Assembly (NCBI GenBank): GCA_041584475.1
Contig: JBFHDX010000026.1
Coordinates: 1-37,855, forward strand
Origin: JBFHDX01 sp041584475
GTDB taxonomy: Bacteria > Pseudomonadota > Alphaproteobacteria > UBA8366 > JADFVY01
DNA length: 37,855 bases
Reading direction: 5' to 3'
Below the pieces are notes generated by a model. That model saw nothing but the letters and a program-made list of their open reading frames with translations, was not told the origin of the DNA and searched no databases. Below are positions 27,559 to 33,940 of the stretch, piece by piece; position 1 is the first letter of the stretch, and each line of letters opens with the position of its first letter. Made by a program: the position numbers and the translations under genes.

Positions 27559-28272
27559 ATGAGCAGCGGCGCATACCAGGGCCTGTCTGAACAGGAGCTA
27601 CGCGAGCTGGCGGAGAGGCATGGCGTCGGCCTCGCCGTCATGTCGCTCGCCTCGGTCGCCGCCGGTTCGGGCAAGAGCATGCTCGCCGCCCACTTGGCGA
27701 TCCAGGCGGAACGCGCCGGCCTGGGCCCGGTGGTGGTGATGGACACCGCCGCGCGCGGCGGGCTCGCCGCCTGGTGGAACCGGCGCAAGGGCCGAAAGCC
27801 GGCCCTTTCTTCGCATCGCGCGGCGGCCAATATCGGCGAGGCACTGGACCGGCTGCGCGGTATGGGGGCCAAGCTCTGCATCATCGATACCGCGCCGGCG
27901 ATGGACGAGACCGTCGAGCAGGTGATCGCCGCCAGCAGCGTCGTCGTCGTGCCGTGCCGGCCCGACCCCAAGGATCTGTTCGCCGCGGACATGACATCGG
28001 AAGTTGCGCTCGTGCTCGGCCGCAAGAGCATCTTCGTTGTCAACAAGGCAATCCGCCAGGCGCGCATGACCGGGGCGATCACGGTCGAACTGGCGAAGCA
28101 CGGCACCGTCGCACCGGTGACGGTTCACAGCCGTCCGGCCTTTCAGAAGGCGATGGAGGGCGGCGCTACGGTGATGGAAAGCGAAGACGCGGGCGAGGCC
28201 GCGGCCGAGATCACCCAGCTGTGGGACTACCTCGCCGGCCGCCTGCCGCAGGATTTCACGCGCGCAGGCTGA
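27559..28272 (+). CDS. Orphan ParA-family (MinD/ParA-like) ATPase
   Basis: A 237-residue P-loop ATPase of the ParA type. It has a Walker A AAGSGKS (residues 34-40), MDTAARGGLAAWW in place of the usual D-x-DPQ segment, and IIDTAPAMDE as Walker B. VVVPCRPDPKDL and FVVNKA match the later strands of the fold. The first lysine of the deviant Walker A (KGG) is replaced by alanine, so membrane or dimer behaviour may differ (inference). The ATG at 27559 follows GGATCGGGG; an in-frame GTG at 27520 is possible. No ParB is seen nearby. Similar orphans handle plasmid or chromosome segregation or place protein complexes. Confidence 0.85.
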   Translation: MSSGAYQGLSEQELRELAERHGVGLAVMSLASVAAGSGKSMLAAHLAIQAERAGLGPVVVMDTAARGGLAAWWNRRKGRKPALSSHRAAANIGEALDRLRGMGAKLCIIDTAPAMDETVEQVIAASSVVVVPCRPDPKDLFAADMTSEVALVLGRKSIFVVNKAIRQARMTGAITVELAKHGTVAPVTVHSRPAFQKAMEGGATVMESEDAGEAAAEITQLWDYLAGRLPQDFTRAG

Positions 28273-28855
28273 GCGCCGGAAACGATGGTCCTCGCATGGT
28301 CGCTAGGACGTCATCCACTGACGTGGAATCGGCGCCGGCCCGCTCCCCCGCCCGGCCACCTGAAGCGTGCGATACCGTTGGGTGGCCGGGTGGCGGAGCG
28401 GGCTGGAGCGAACTAATCGGATAGTGCTCTACGGGTGCGCACCTGTTGCGTTCCGAATGTGATTTGTTCACCGGACAACGAACATCTGCTGGACGAGGCG
28501 GCTTCGTTCATCAAGGACACGGGTGCCGTTACCGCCGGCACGGTGCGCTGGCACGATACATCCGCCGCCGCCATGGCGGCCGGCGGATGGAGATGCGGCC
28601 CGAGGGCGGGGCGGCGTGCGACATCGCCGCAATCTGGGCCAATCTGCGGAAAATGCTCGGAGCAACGGACTGAGGCTAAGCGCGGGACTGCGCGTCCCGT
28701 ATCGCTGATCTGCCGCCCCTCACGCGGATTTGACCACCGTGCCTCGACGGGGACGGTTTCGTGAGCGGCAGCGGATGGTCCCGTGAACTCTCGCCGCTAT
28801 CCCTTCGGGCCTGCGCATCGGCGCAGGACATTGCCAGCTACGAAGGGAGAGAAAG
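28273..28855. other. 583-bp gap holding a large stem-loop
   Basis: No supported gene. A short plus-strand frame at 28446-28673 has no clear ribosome site and no recognisable sequence. The stem-loop at 28338-28403 is the only strong structure. The start of the following secreted protein has GGGAGAG at its ribosome site. Confidence 0.4.
28338..28403. repeat. Large inverted repeat / stem-loop (23-bp arms, 20-base loop)
   Basis: The arm 28338-28360 pairs with 28381-28403 at 22 of 23 positions (one a G-U, one C-C mismatch). The loop is 20 bases. It lies 65 bases after the ParA-like stop. It is long for a terminator and lacks a T-run, so it may be a structured RNA, an attenuator or a protein site. 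Confidence 0.7.
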
Positions 28856-29248
28856 ATGGACTTACCAAAGACGGTCAGGGCGGCGCTGTCGGCGCTGCTG
28901 TTCGCCGCCGGCCTCGGCATCGCCGCCGGCGCCTCCGCGCAGGGCCTGCGCAACGGCAACCCGCCGTCGCCGCCGCCGGCGCGCGGCAATGGGCCGGTCG
29001 TCTACGTCACCGGCCAGGGCCTCGCCTACGATTCGATCGTGCTGGCGGTACTGCCGAACGAGGGGCCGTTCCAGCTGCTCGAGGCGGGCGGGCCGACCGG
29101 CCTGCAGACCGCGTTCGGCCCCGGCGACCACGGCTATGTCGGCGGTCGCTGGTGGGTCGACGACGGTGACGGCGTCATGGAGGACCCGGGGTTCAGCGGC
29201 GACGTCTACTTCCTGTGTCCGCTGCTCGGGCCCGGCTTCGCGCCGTAA
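28856..29248 (+). CDS. Small secreted glycine/proline-rich protein
   Basis: 130 residues with an obvious signal peptide (MDLPKTVRAALSALLFAAGL, cleavage at ASA-QG near residue 29) and a GGGAGAG ribosome site. The mature part is glycine- and proline-rich with a repeated-looking layout (GPVVYVTGQGLAYD, GPFQLLEAGGPTGLQ, YVGGRWWVDDGDG) and ends near a single cysteine. No family recognised. The 3' end overlaps the convergent gene by 56 bases. Confidence 0.7.
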   Translation: MDLPKTVRAALSALLFAAGLGIAAGASAQGLRNGNPPSPPPARGNGPVVYVTGQGLAYDSIVLAVLPNEGPFQLLEAGGPTGLQTAFGPGDHGYVGGRWWVDDGDGVMEDPGFSGDVYFLCPLLGPGFAP

Positions 29249-29903
29249 TCGCGCTGCGCTGCGCGACCACGACCGGACCCCGCGGGCGTCGCCGCGCGCG
29301 CGGGGCCGGCGCCGGGCCCGCCTCGATGGCACGGCACAAGCCGCTGAGCCAGTCGCCGGTGGTCAGGGGCGGCCGAGCCGACGGCATTGCCGCAGCCGCA
29401 TCGCGCTGGCGGAGATAGCGCGTGCACTCGCCGGCGAACAGCAGGCGCAGCGCGGCGATGCGCAGCGGCCGGCCGGTCAGGCAGCGCGGCAACGCGCGGG
29501 CGCATTGCAGGTCGCGCCACAGCGCGCGGCAAAGGCGGTGCGTCGCGCTGGCATCGCCGGGCGCCGCGAGGGCGGTCAGCACCGCGGGGCGGCTCGCCGG
29601 GAAGCAGGCGGCGAACAGGGCACGGGCGTCGCGCCGGTACGCGCGAGCGTGGCGGCGCAGCGAGCGACGACCGCTGTTGCGGGCGGCGTCACGGACCGCG
29701 GCGAGGATATCTTCCAACGTATTCTCGGCACGGCTGTTCCGGGGGCTTTCGACGGGCCTGTCCGGGGAATTGTCGCGCCGAACCGGTTCCTGCGGGATGC
29801 GTTGCGCTTTGGGGGAATCGGGGGGATCGTCCGCGCTCGGGGGATTGTTGATTGTCCGTCGCTCGTTCGCTTCCCGCGGAGTGCGGGGATCGTTCGCCGT
29901 CAT
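29193..29903 (-). CDS. Basic protein of unknown function, controlled by the S24-repressor operator
   Basis: 236 residues. The first 60 are proline/asparagine-rich and probably disordered. Residues 60-170 look helical and arginine/alanine-rich (LEDILAAVRDAARNSGRRSLRRHARAY) with scattered cysteines. The end is arginine-rich. No domain recognised. The gene is credible because AGGAGA lies seven bases before the ATG at 29903 and a good promoter lies in front of it: TTGACA (29970-29975) and CATAAT (29946-29951), 18 bases apart. A 15-bp dyad (29949-29963) covers the -10, and the same dyad recurs three times at the repressor gene. It is thus a likely target of that repressor. Confidence 0.55.
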   Translation of the reverse strand: MTANDPRTPREANERRTINNPPSADDPPDSPKAQRIPQEPVRRDNSPDRPVESPRNSRAENTLEDILAAVRDAARNSGRRSLRRHARAYRRDARALFAACFPASRPAVLTALAAPGDASATHRLCRALWRDLQCARALPRCLTGRPLRIAALRLLFAGECTRYLRQRDAAAAMPSARPPLTTGDWLSGLCRAIEAGPAPAPRARRRPRGPVVVAQRSAITARSRARAADTGSRRRR

Positions 29904-29945
29904 GCCGTCTCCTGTCGCATGCCCGTCGCCGGGCGGGGAGCGCGG

Positions 29946-29975
29946 ATTATGCAATATTCGCATATTTACTGTCAA
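29946..29975 (-). promoter_or_regulatory. Promoter of the basic-protein gene
   Basis: On the minus strand, TTGACA is followed after 18 bases by CATAAT, inside a strongly AT-rich stretch. This is one of the best consensus promoters in the window, and it is overlapped by operator O1. Confidence 0.75.
29949..29963. promoter_or_regulatory. Operator O1 (15-bp dyad)
   Basis: ATGCAATATTCGCAT: half-sites ATGCA and CGCAT, five bases apart, matching the three sites at the repressor gene. It overlaps the -10 and spacer of the leftward promoter. A further half-site (ACGCAT) lies at 29992-29997. Confidence 0.7.
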
Positions 29976-30125
29976 GCAAAAATATTCTAAATACGCATAT
30001 AGACCCCTCGTGTGTTCCAGACGAAAACGCGATGCCGCTGCGGCCACCGGCGGCCACGGTTGCGGGTCCGTCGCCTGCGGTTCGGTCGCCGCCCGTTCGC
30101 CGTCCCGGGATAGCGGACCGCGCCG

Positions 30126-30746
30126 CTAGGCGGGTCTGATCGAGAGCACCGGAGCGGCCCAGGACAGCGCGACGTCCTCGATCGGCGCCGCGCTCCAGCT
30201 CAGCAGCGTCCAGCTGCCCGGCGCGTAGCCGCGGCGCAGCTCCTTGACCAGCAGCGGGCCGTCGCCGGCGACCTGGACGACGCACAGCCTGCCGATGCAG
30301 TCCGCCGGCACGCCTTCCTGTTCGCGACGATAGAACAGCAGCCAGCCGTCCTTCATCGGATGCATCGAATCGCCGCGTACGCGCACGCCGACGACCGAGC
30401 GGCCACCGACCTCGGCCGGCGCCTCGACCTCGTCGATGCCCGAGCCGAGCGCGTGGTCGTCGACCGGGAACACCTGCTGGCCGGCGCCGACATAGCCGAC
30501 CACCGGCGCCATGTGGCGGCGCGCCCGACCCGGCCGGCCGTAGACGAACTCCGCCGGGTGCTGCCCGGCCATTGCGGCGAGGCGCGCGATGTGGGCCTCC
30601 TTGGGCATGTGGCCGTTCTCCCAGCGTGCGACCGTCGACTGATCGACCCCCAGCATCGCGGCAAACGCCGTCTGCGTCCGGTCCAGCGACTCGCGTAGCT
30701 CTCGGATCCTGCGGCCCAGCGCGCGTGCGTCGAACAGTTCTTCCAT
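30126..30746 (-). CDS. XRE-HTH / S24 peptidase repressor (LexA/CI-like)
   Basis: 206 residues. An HTH-XRE domain occupies residues 8-68 (TQTAFAAMLGVDQSTVARWENG). The S24 domain follows: a probable self-cleavage bond Ala88-Gly89 in VGYVGAGQQV, catalytic Ser127 in RGDSMHPM and catalytic Lys168 in LLVKEL. Such repressors cut themselves upon RecA activation during DNA damage (established for the family). Its own promoter is TTGACA-17-CATTAA. Three copies of a 15-bp dyad lie between it and the divergent rightward promoter, as in a phage control region. It probably represses itself, the rightward module (31321-33607) and the leftward gene at 29903. Confidence 0.9.
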   Translation of the reverse strand: MEELFDARALGRRIRELRESLDRTQTAFAAMLGVDQSTVARWENGHMPKEAHIARLAAMAGQHPAEFVYGRPGRARRHMAPVVGYVGAGQQVFPVDDHALGSGIDEVEAPAEVGGRSVVGVRVRGDSMHPMKDGWLLFYRREQEGVPADCIGRLCVVQVAGDGPLLVKELRRGYAPGSWTLLSWSAAPIEDVALSWAAPVLSIRPA

Positions 30747-30764
30747 GGCAAAACCCGGCTTTCG

Positions 30765-30779
30765 ATGCGTCTATCGCAT
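30765..30779. promoter_or_regulatory. Operator O2 (15-bp dyad)
   Basis: ATGCGTCTATCGCAT, a perfect 5-5-5 dyad, lies just downstream of the repressor -10, where binding would block the repressor's own transcription. Confidence 0.75.
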
Positions 30780-30807
30780 TAATGTGACCAATCAGCACGA
30801 TTGTCAA
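30779..30807 (-). promoter_or_regulatory. Repressor promoter
   Basis: On the minus strand, TTGACA (30802-30807) precedes CATTAA (30779-30784) with a 17-base spacer. Operator O2 begins at the end of the -10, and O3 touches the -35. Confidence 0.7.
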
Positions 30808-30821
30808 TGCACAAAACGCAT
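30807..30821. promoter_or_regulatory. Operator O3 (15-bp dyad)
   Basis: ATGCACAAAACGCAT lies between the two divergent promoters. It touches the repressor -35 and ends 8 bases before the rightward -35. Confidence 0.7.
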
Positions 30822-30828
30822 TTTTCAC

Positions 30829-30856
30829 TTGACGTTCCAGGAATAATGCGCATAAT
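30829..30856 (+). promoter_or_regulatory. Rightward promoter of the accessory module
   Basis: TTGACG (30829-30834) precedes CATAAT (30851-30856) with a 16-base spacer. Operator O4 covers the -10. The transcript would read through the heptamer array into the gene at 31321. Confidence 0.65.
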
Positions 30857-30860
30857 GCAT
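30846..30860. promoter_or_regulatory. Operator O4 (15-bp dyad)
   Basis: ATGCGCATAATGCAT covers the rightward -10 box, an ideal site for repression. Confidence 0.75.
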
Positions 30861-30907
30861 AACCTTGCGCGACTCCGAACGGCGCTGCCGGCCGGTTCAG
30901 CCGGATC

Positions 30908-31005
30908 GTGATCGGTGATCGGTGATCGGTGATCGGTGATCGGTGATCGGTGATCGGTGATCGGTGATCGGTGATCGGTGATCGGTGATCGGTGATCGGT
31001 GATCG
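30908..31005 (+). repeat. 14 perfect tandem copies of the heptamer GTGATCG
   Basis: A 98-base array with no deviation from a seven-base period, lying in the leader of the rightward transcript. It contains a GATC in every unit. Perfect identity points to recent slippage-driven expansion; copy number is probably variable between strains (inference). Confidence 0.95.
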
Positions 31006-31012
31006 GCCAAAG

Positions 31013-31072
31013 GGCGTTGGGGCGTTGGGGCGTTGGGGCGTTGGGGCGTGGGACGCGGGGCGTGGGACGCGG
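31013..31072 (+). repeat. GGCGTTGG (x4) then a 14-base unit (x2)
   Basis: Four exact octamers (31013-31044) are followed by two copies of a GGCGTGGGACGCGG unit (31045-31072). Both follow the heptamer array directly. From 31073 to 31320 the DNA is purine- and AC-rich, with no gene supported. Confidence 0.85.
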
Positions 31073-31320
31073 GGCGCGGGGCCCGAGCTCACGGATCGGA
31101 CTTGCGGACCAGCCTCGCGGGTCAGGCTCGCAGACTAGGCCCGCGGCGCAGCGTCAAATCAGCGACCAGGGACGAGGGATCGCACAGCGGAGACGAGACA
31201 GCAAACACCAGGAGCCAGACACGAGACGCCAGACACGCGACACGAGCCACCGGGCAACGGCCGAGAGACACCAGGCATCGGGGAGCGGATTTCGCTCAGC
31301 AGGCAACAGGGAGGGTTGCG

Positions 31321-32031
31321 ATGAGACATAAGCGGCAAGAATGCGAGGCGACCGCTAACACGAACCGCCGCGCGGCGGCTGACCGGGGCCCGGGCGAGGA
31401 AACACGGCACGCTTATCCCGGCCCGGACGAGGGTGTGCGGCAAGCTCATATGGGCCCGGGCGAGGGCGGGCCGTACGCTCATCTCGGACAAGACGGCGAG
31501 CGGCAGCACACTTACGGTGTGGATGGCGAGGCGCAACACGCGTCCGACCCAGGTCAGGGAACACGGCACGCTTCGGGTCCAGGCGAGGGCTCACGGCACG
31601 CATATGCCGGCCCGGGCGGCGAGGCGCAACACGCGTCCGACCCGGGCGAGGGAACACGGCACGCTTATCCCGGCCAGGGCGAGGGTGCGCGGAAGGCTCA
31701 TATGGGCCGGGGCGAGCGGGCGCCCGACGCCGCCGGCGTGCGTTGCCGGCGCTGCCTGATGCGCTTCCGGGCGACGCCCCCGCCAACGTCGCCAGCGCCG
31801 CCGTCGCCGCCACCCTGGCCACACGCGCCGAGTGCGCCGCGTGCGGAGGCCGGCGGCATCGAATTGCTGCGCTGCCCGGACTGCGGGCGGCGCTTCTGGG
31901 CCGACCCGGACGGCAGCGCCGGACGCTGCGCCGTCGGCCTGCTGCCGGAGACCGGCGCCTCGGAGCCGGCGGCGGCGGGCGCGCTGCGATCCCGTGCCGC
32001 GGCCAGGCCGGCCCAGCGGAGCCGCCGATGA
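31321..32031 (+). CDS. Decapeptide-repeat protein with a C-terminal zinc ribbon
   Basis: 236 residues. Residues about 20-131 are some ten imperfect repeats of roughly 10-11 residues with the pattern GPGEGxxHAx, with one histidine in most units. Two Cys-x2-Cys pairs follow (Cys142/145 in CRRCLMRF and Cys185/188 in CPDCGRRF) plus Cys203, a zinc-ribbon arrangement interrupted by a proline-rich spacer. GGGAGGG before the ATG supports this start; a longer frame reaches back to 31033 but runs through the DNA repeats. It overlaps the next gene by four bases (ATGA). The zinc ribbon suggests nucleic-acid binding; the repeats are unrecognised. First gene of the rightward module. Confidence 0.65.
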   Translation: MRHKRQECEATANTNRRAAADRGPGEETRHAYPGPDEGVRQAHMGPGEGGPYAHLGQDGERQHTYGVDGEAQHASDPGQGTRHASGPGEGSRHAYAGPGGEAQHASDPGEGTRHAYPGQGEGARKAHMGRGERAPDAAGVRCRRCLMRFRATPPPTSPAPPSPPPWPHAPSAPRAEAGGIELLRCPDCGRRFWADPDGSAGRCAVGLLPETGASEPAAAGALRSRAAARPAQRSRR

Positions 32032-32582
32032 GACCGCCGCCACGCCGCCAGCGCCAGCCGACGGTCGCGCTCGCGGGCCGCCCGCGCAGCGGCCGCCCCA
32101 GCTTCGACCGCCCGGCGCTGCGTCGCGCCGCGGCGCTCTACCTGCTGAGCCGCGAGACGCTGGCGCGGGATGTCAGCTTCCTGCTGCTGCCGGCGGGGGC
32201 GGAGGCACCGCCGGCATCCGGGCCCGCCGCGCCCCGCCGCCCCGCAGCGCCCGGGTCCGGCAACGGCGGACCGCGAGGCGCCGGACGCGACGCACGCGAT
32301 GCCCCCGATGACCCCGATGACCCCGCGGGCCGCGACGACCGGGACGGCCGCGTGGTGCCGGCGCGGGCGCTGCGCCCGGGCGCCGCCGACCTGGTCGTCT
32401 GGCTGCGCGGCCGGGTGCTGCTGGTCGGCTTCGCCCCGCCGCGGGCGCGGCCGCTGCTGGCGCAGCAGCGCTTCGCCGCGAGCCTGCGCGCGCTCGGCCA
32501 CGAGGCGCGGCTGATCCACGCCGAGACGCCGGCCCACGCCGTCGAACAGCTGGCAGCGCTGCTCGAGGGGGACGCCGGCTGA
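32028..32582 (+). CDS. VRR-NUC-like protein, probably without nuclease activity
   Basis: 184 residues, translationally coupled to the gene before it. The last 70 residues follow the VRR-NUC pattern: GAADLVVWLRGR, then a strand, then LLAQQRFAASLRALGHEARLIHAETPAHAVEQLAALL, which matches the usual Q-x-x-f...L-x-x-x-G...v...e-A-v-x-x-L layout. The first catalytic aspartate is there (Asp121), but the place of the E-x-K pair reads Gly134-Phe135-Ala136, so cleavage is unlikely. The middle is a disordered Asp/Arg-rich stretch. The gene's tail sequence is repeated three more times just downstream. Family assignment is from pattern only. Confidence 0.55.
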   Translation: MRPPPRRQRQPTVALAGRPRSGRPSFDRPALRRAAALYLLSRETLARDVSFLLLPAGAEAPPASGPAAPRRPAAPGSGNGGPRGAGRDARDAPDDPDDPAGRDDRDGRVVPARALRPGAADLVVWLRGRVLLVGFAPPRARPLLAQQRFAASLRALGHEARLIHAETPAHAVEQLAALLEGDAG

Positions 32583-32695
32583 TGCGGGCCGGCGCATCGT
32601 TATGGCGGCTCGCTTACGCCGCCTGCGGCGGCTGCTCGGCGCCGGCCGACGCGGTGGAGCAGCTGGCGCGGCTCATCGAGGGGGACGCTGATTGA
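32582..32695 (+). CDS. Mini-ORF, repeat unit 1
   Basis: 37 residues starting MRAGASLWRLAYAACGGC and ending AVEQLARLIEGDAD. It overlaps the previous stop and the next start by one base or so and could be read by coupled translation. It has two closely spaced cysteines. The end matches the VRR-NUC-like protein's end, so it may be a duplicated gene tail and not a functional protein. Confidence 0.3.
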   Translation: MRAGASLWRLAYAACGGCSAPADAVEQLARLIEGDAD

Positions 32696-32808
32696 TGCGG
32701 GCCGGCGCATCGTTATGGCGGCTCGCTTACGCCGCCCGCGGCGGCTGCTCGGCGCCGGCCCACGCGGTGGAGCAGCTGGCGCGGCTCATCGAGGGGGACG
32801 CCGATTGA
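32695..32808 (+). CDS. Mini-ORF, repeat unit 2
   Basis: A near copy of unit 1 of the same 37-residue length, with a few substitutions (one cysteine becomes arginine, Asp to His). Its start and stop overlap those of units 1 and 3. Confidence 0.3.
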   Translation: MRAGASLWRLAYAARGGCSAPAHAVEQLARLIEGDAD

Positions 32809-33068
32809 TGCGGGCCGGCGCATCGTTATGGCGGCTCGCTTACGCCGCCTGCGGCGGCTGCTCGGCGCCGGCCCACGCGGTGGAGCAGCTGGCGCGGCTC
32901 ATCGAGGGGGGCGGCCGCTCACACCGCCGGTTCGCGCGCCTGCGCGGCAATTTTGGGGACACGGCGGTGAATTGCCGCAGGAAATTGGTGCCGTGTCCCC
33001 GAATTGACCCCGCATCGCCGTGTCCCCGAATCGACCCGAGACCGCAACCGACCGAGGAGCCCGCATGA
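32808..33068 (+). CDS. Mini-ORF, repeat unit 3, extended
   Basis: It begins like units 1 and 2 but loses the unit's stop, so the frame runs on for 86 residues through the first GGGGACAC palindrome and overlaps the next gene's start. The extended part reads like translated repeat DNA and is unlikely to be a protein. Confidence 0.2.
   Translation: MRAGASLWRLAYAACGGCSAPAHAVEQLARLIEGGGRSHRRFARLRGNFGDTAVNCRRKLVPCPRIDPASPCPRIDPRPQPTEEPA
32950..33027. repeat. GGGGACAC palindrome, copy A
   Basis: GGGGACACGGC (32955-32965) pairs exactly with GCCGTGTCCCC (32990-33000). AATT flanks both outer ends. A second GCCGTGTCCCC half lies at 33017-33027. Confidence 0.8.
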
Positions 33069-33607
33069 CCGCACGACCGCCCGCCCGCCCGACGCCCCGG
33101 AAACCGCGCCGCCCGGCCCCCGCACCCGCACCGCCGCCGCCGCCGGCAAGCGCCGCCGATCTCGGCCCGCGCGAGCGCTATGCCCGCCCCGGCCGGCCGC
33201 GCCTCGAGCGCGCCCCCGGCGGCGGCGTGCGCGCCCGCGTGCTCACCCAGGACGCGCTCGAGCGCTATTTCCGGCGCGGCCAGCTCGGCCCCGGCGATGC
33301 GGCCGCGAACCGCCGCCGGCGCGACGCCGGCCTGCGGCTGCGCCGCGACTGGATGCGCGCCGGGCTCGAGGCCTCGGTCACCGGCGGCTACGCCGAGCTC
33401 GTCGACGGCGGCGAGCGCGTCGACCGCCTCGCCCGCCGCGAGGACGCCTACCGCGCGTTCCGCGACGCGATCCGCGCCGTCGGACCGGTCGCCGCCGGCG
33501 AGCTCGTCGCGGTGGCGTGCCTCGGCGACGCGGTCGGCCGCACCGGCCTCGAGATCCTGCGCCGCGGCCTCGCCGTGCTGGCGGATTTCTACGAGAAGCG
33601 GGATTGA
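33065..33607 (+). CDS. DUF6456-like protein of the accessory module
   Basis: 180 residues. The first 45 are proline-rich. The rest is helical and Arg/Ala-rich. The C-terminal 80 residues (RRDAGLRLRRDWMRAG ... YRAFRDAIRAVGPVAAGELVAVACLGD ... LEILRRGLAVLADFYEKRD) resemble the alphaproteobacterial DUF6456 domain, often found in phage-like or regulatory proteins; the match is by eye. GAGGAG five bases before the ATG fixes the start. It closes the rightward unit; repeats follow immediately. Confidence 0.6.
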   Translation: MTARPPARPTPRKPRRPAPAPAPPPPPASAADLGPRERYARPGRPRLERAPGGGVRARVLTQDALERYFRRGQLGPGDAAANRRRRDAGLRLRRDWMRAGLEASVTGGYAELVDGGERVDRLARREDAYRAFRDAIRAVGPVAAGELVAVACLGDAVGRTGLEILRRGLAVLADFYEKRD

Positions 33608-33632
33608 CGGGGGGTCGGCACGGCGGGCCAAT

Positions 33633-33704
33633 AAGGGGACACAGTAATTAAGGGGACACAGTACTTAATTTCTGCGAGAAACTAGTACTGTGTCCCGTTA
33701 ATTA
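33633..33704. repeat. GGGGACAC palindrome, copy B
   Basis: Two direct GGGGACACAGTA starts (33635 and 33652) precede a facing arm: GGGACACAGTACT (33653-33665) pairs exactly with AGTACTGTGTCCC (33684-33696). TTAATT flanks it on both sides. Confidence 0.85.
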
Positions 33705-33716
33705 CCCCCTCACCCT

Positions 33717-33884
33717 GCCCTCTCCCGCCAAGGGAGAGTGGTTGGAGAGGGGGTGGGCGGGGCCGGCCAGCGCCACGGGCGCCGGATCGAAGCAGAACTC
33801 CTCCCGCAGTGACCGCGCGGCGCCACAGGGCCCCGGATGTCAAATCCGGGGCCCCGGTCCCGCGGCCATCCCGCCGCGCGGTCT
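33717..33884 (+). repeat. Inverted repeat flanking uspA, left copy
   Basis: Homologous, in reverse orientation, to 34548-34713. Shared blocks include CTCCTCCCGC, ACCGCGCGGCGCCA and GGCCATCCCGCC. Inside are a CTCTCCC/GGGAGAG hairpin and an 11-bp hairpin at 33828-33854. Confidence 0.8.
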
Positions 33885-33940
33885 CGAAATCTTCGGTCCG
33901 TTGCTCCAGCCATCCCGCTGGCCGGCCGAGCGTGACCCCG

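Larger units (their letters stand above)
32582..32911 (+). repeat. Tandem array of 113-bp units (three copies) after the VRR-NUC-like gene
   Basis: Units start at 32582, 32695 and 32808 and differ by only a few bases. Each begins with ATG and ends in a TGA that overlaps the next ATG (TGATG). The last half of each unit copies the 3' end of the preceding gene (AVEQLA-LIEGD). The first 16 bases of each are a dyad, ATGCG-N6-CGCAT, close to the repressor operator. Confidence 0.9.

Noticed and set aside
28338..28403. A tRNA-like or phage attachment structure
   Set aside because: No T-loop sequence, no acceptor/CCA pattern and no nearby integrase; it is a simple long stem-loop.
30908..31005. CRISPR array
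   Set aside because: The units are seven bases and contiguous, with no spacers and no cas genes.
31033..31320. N-terminal extension of the repeat/zinc-ribbon protein
   Set aside because: It would translate the octamer repeats and low-complexity DNA. The ATG at 31321 has a strong ribosome site.
32028..32582. Calling the gene an active nuclease
   Set aside because: The E-x-K residues are not present at the expected place, so only a fold resemblance is claimed.
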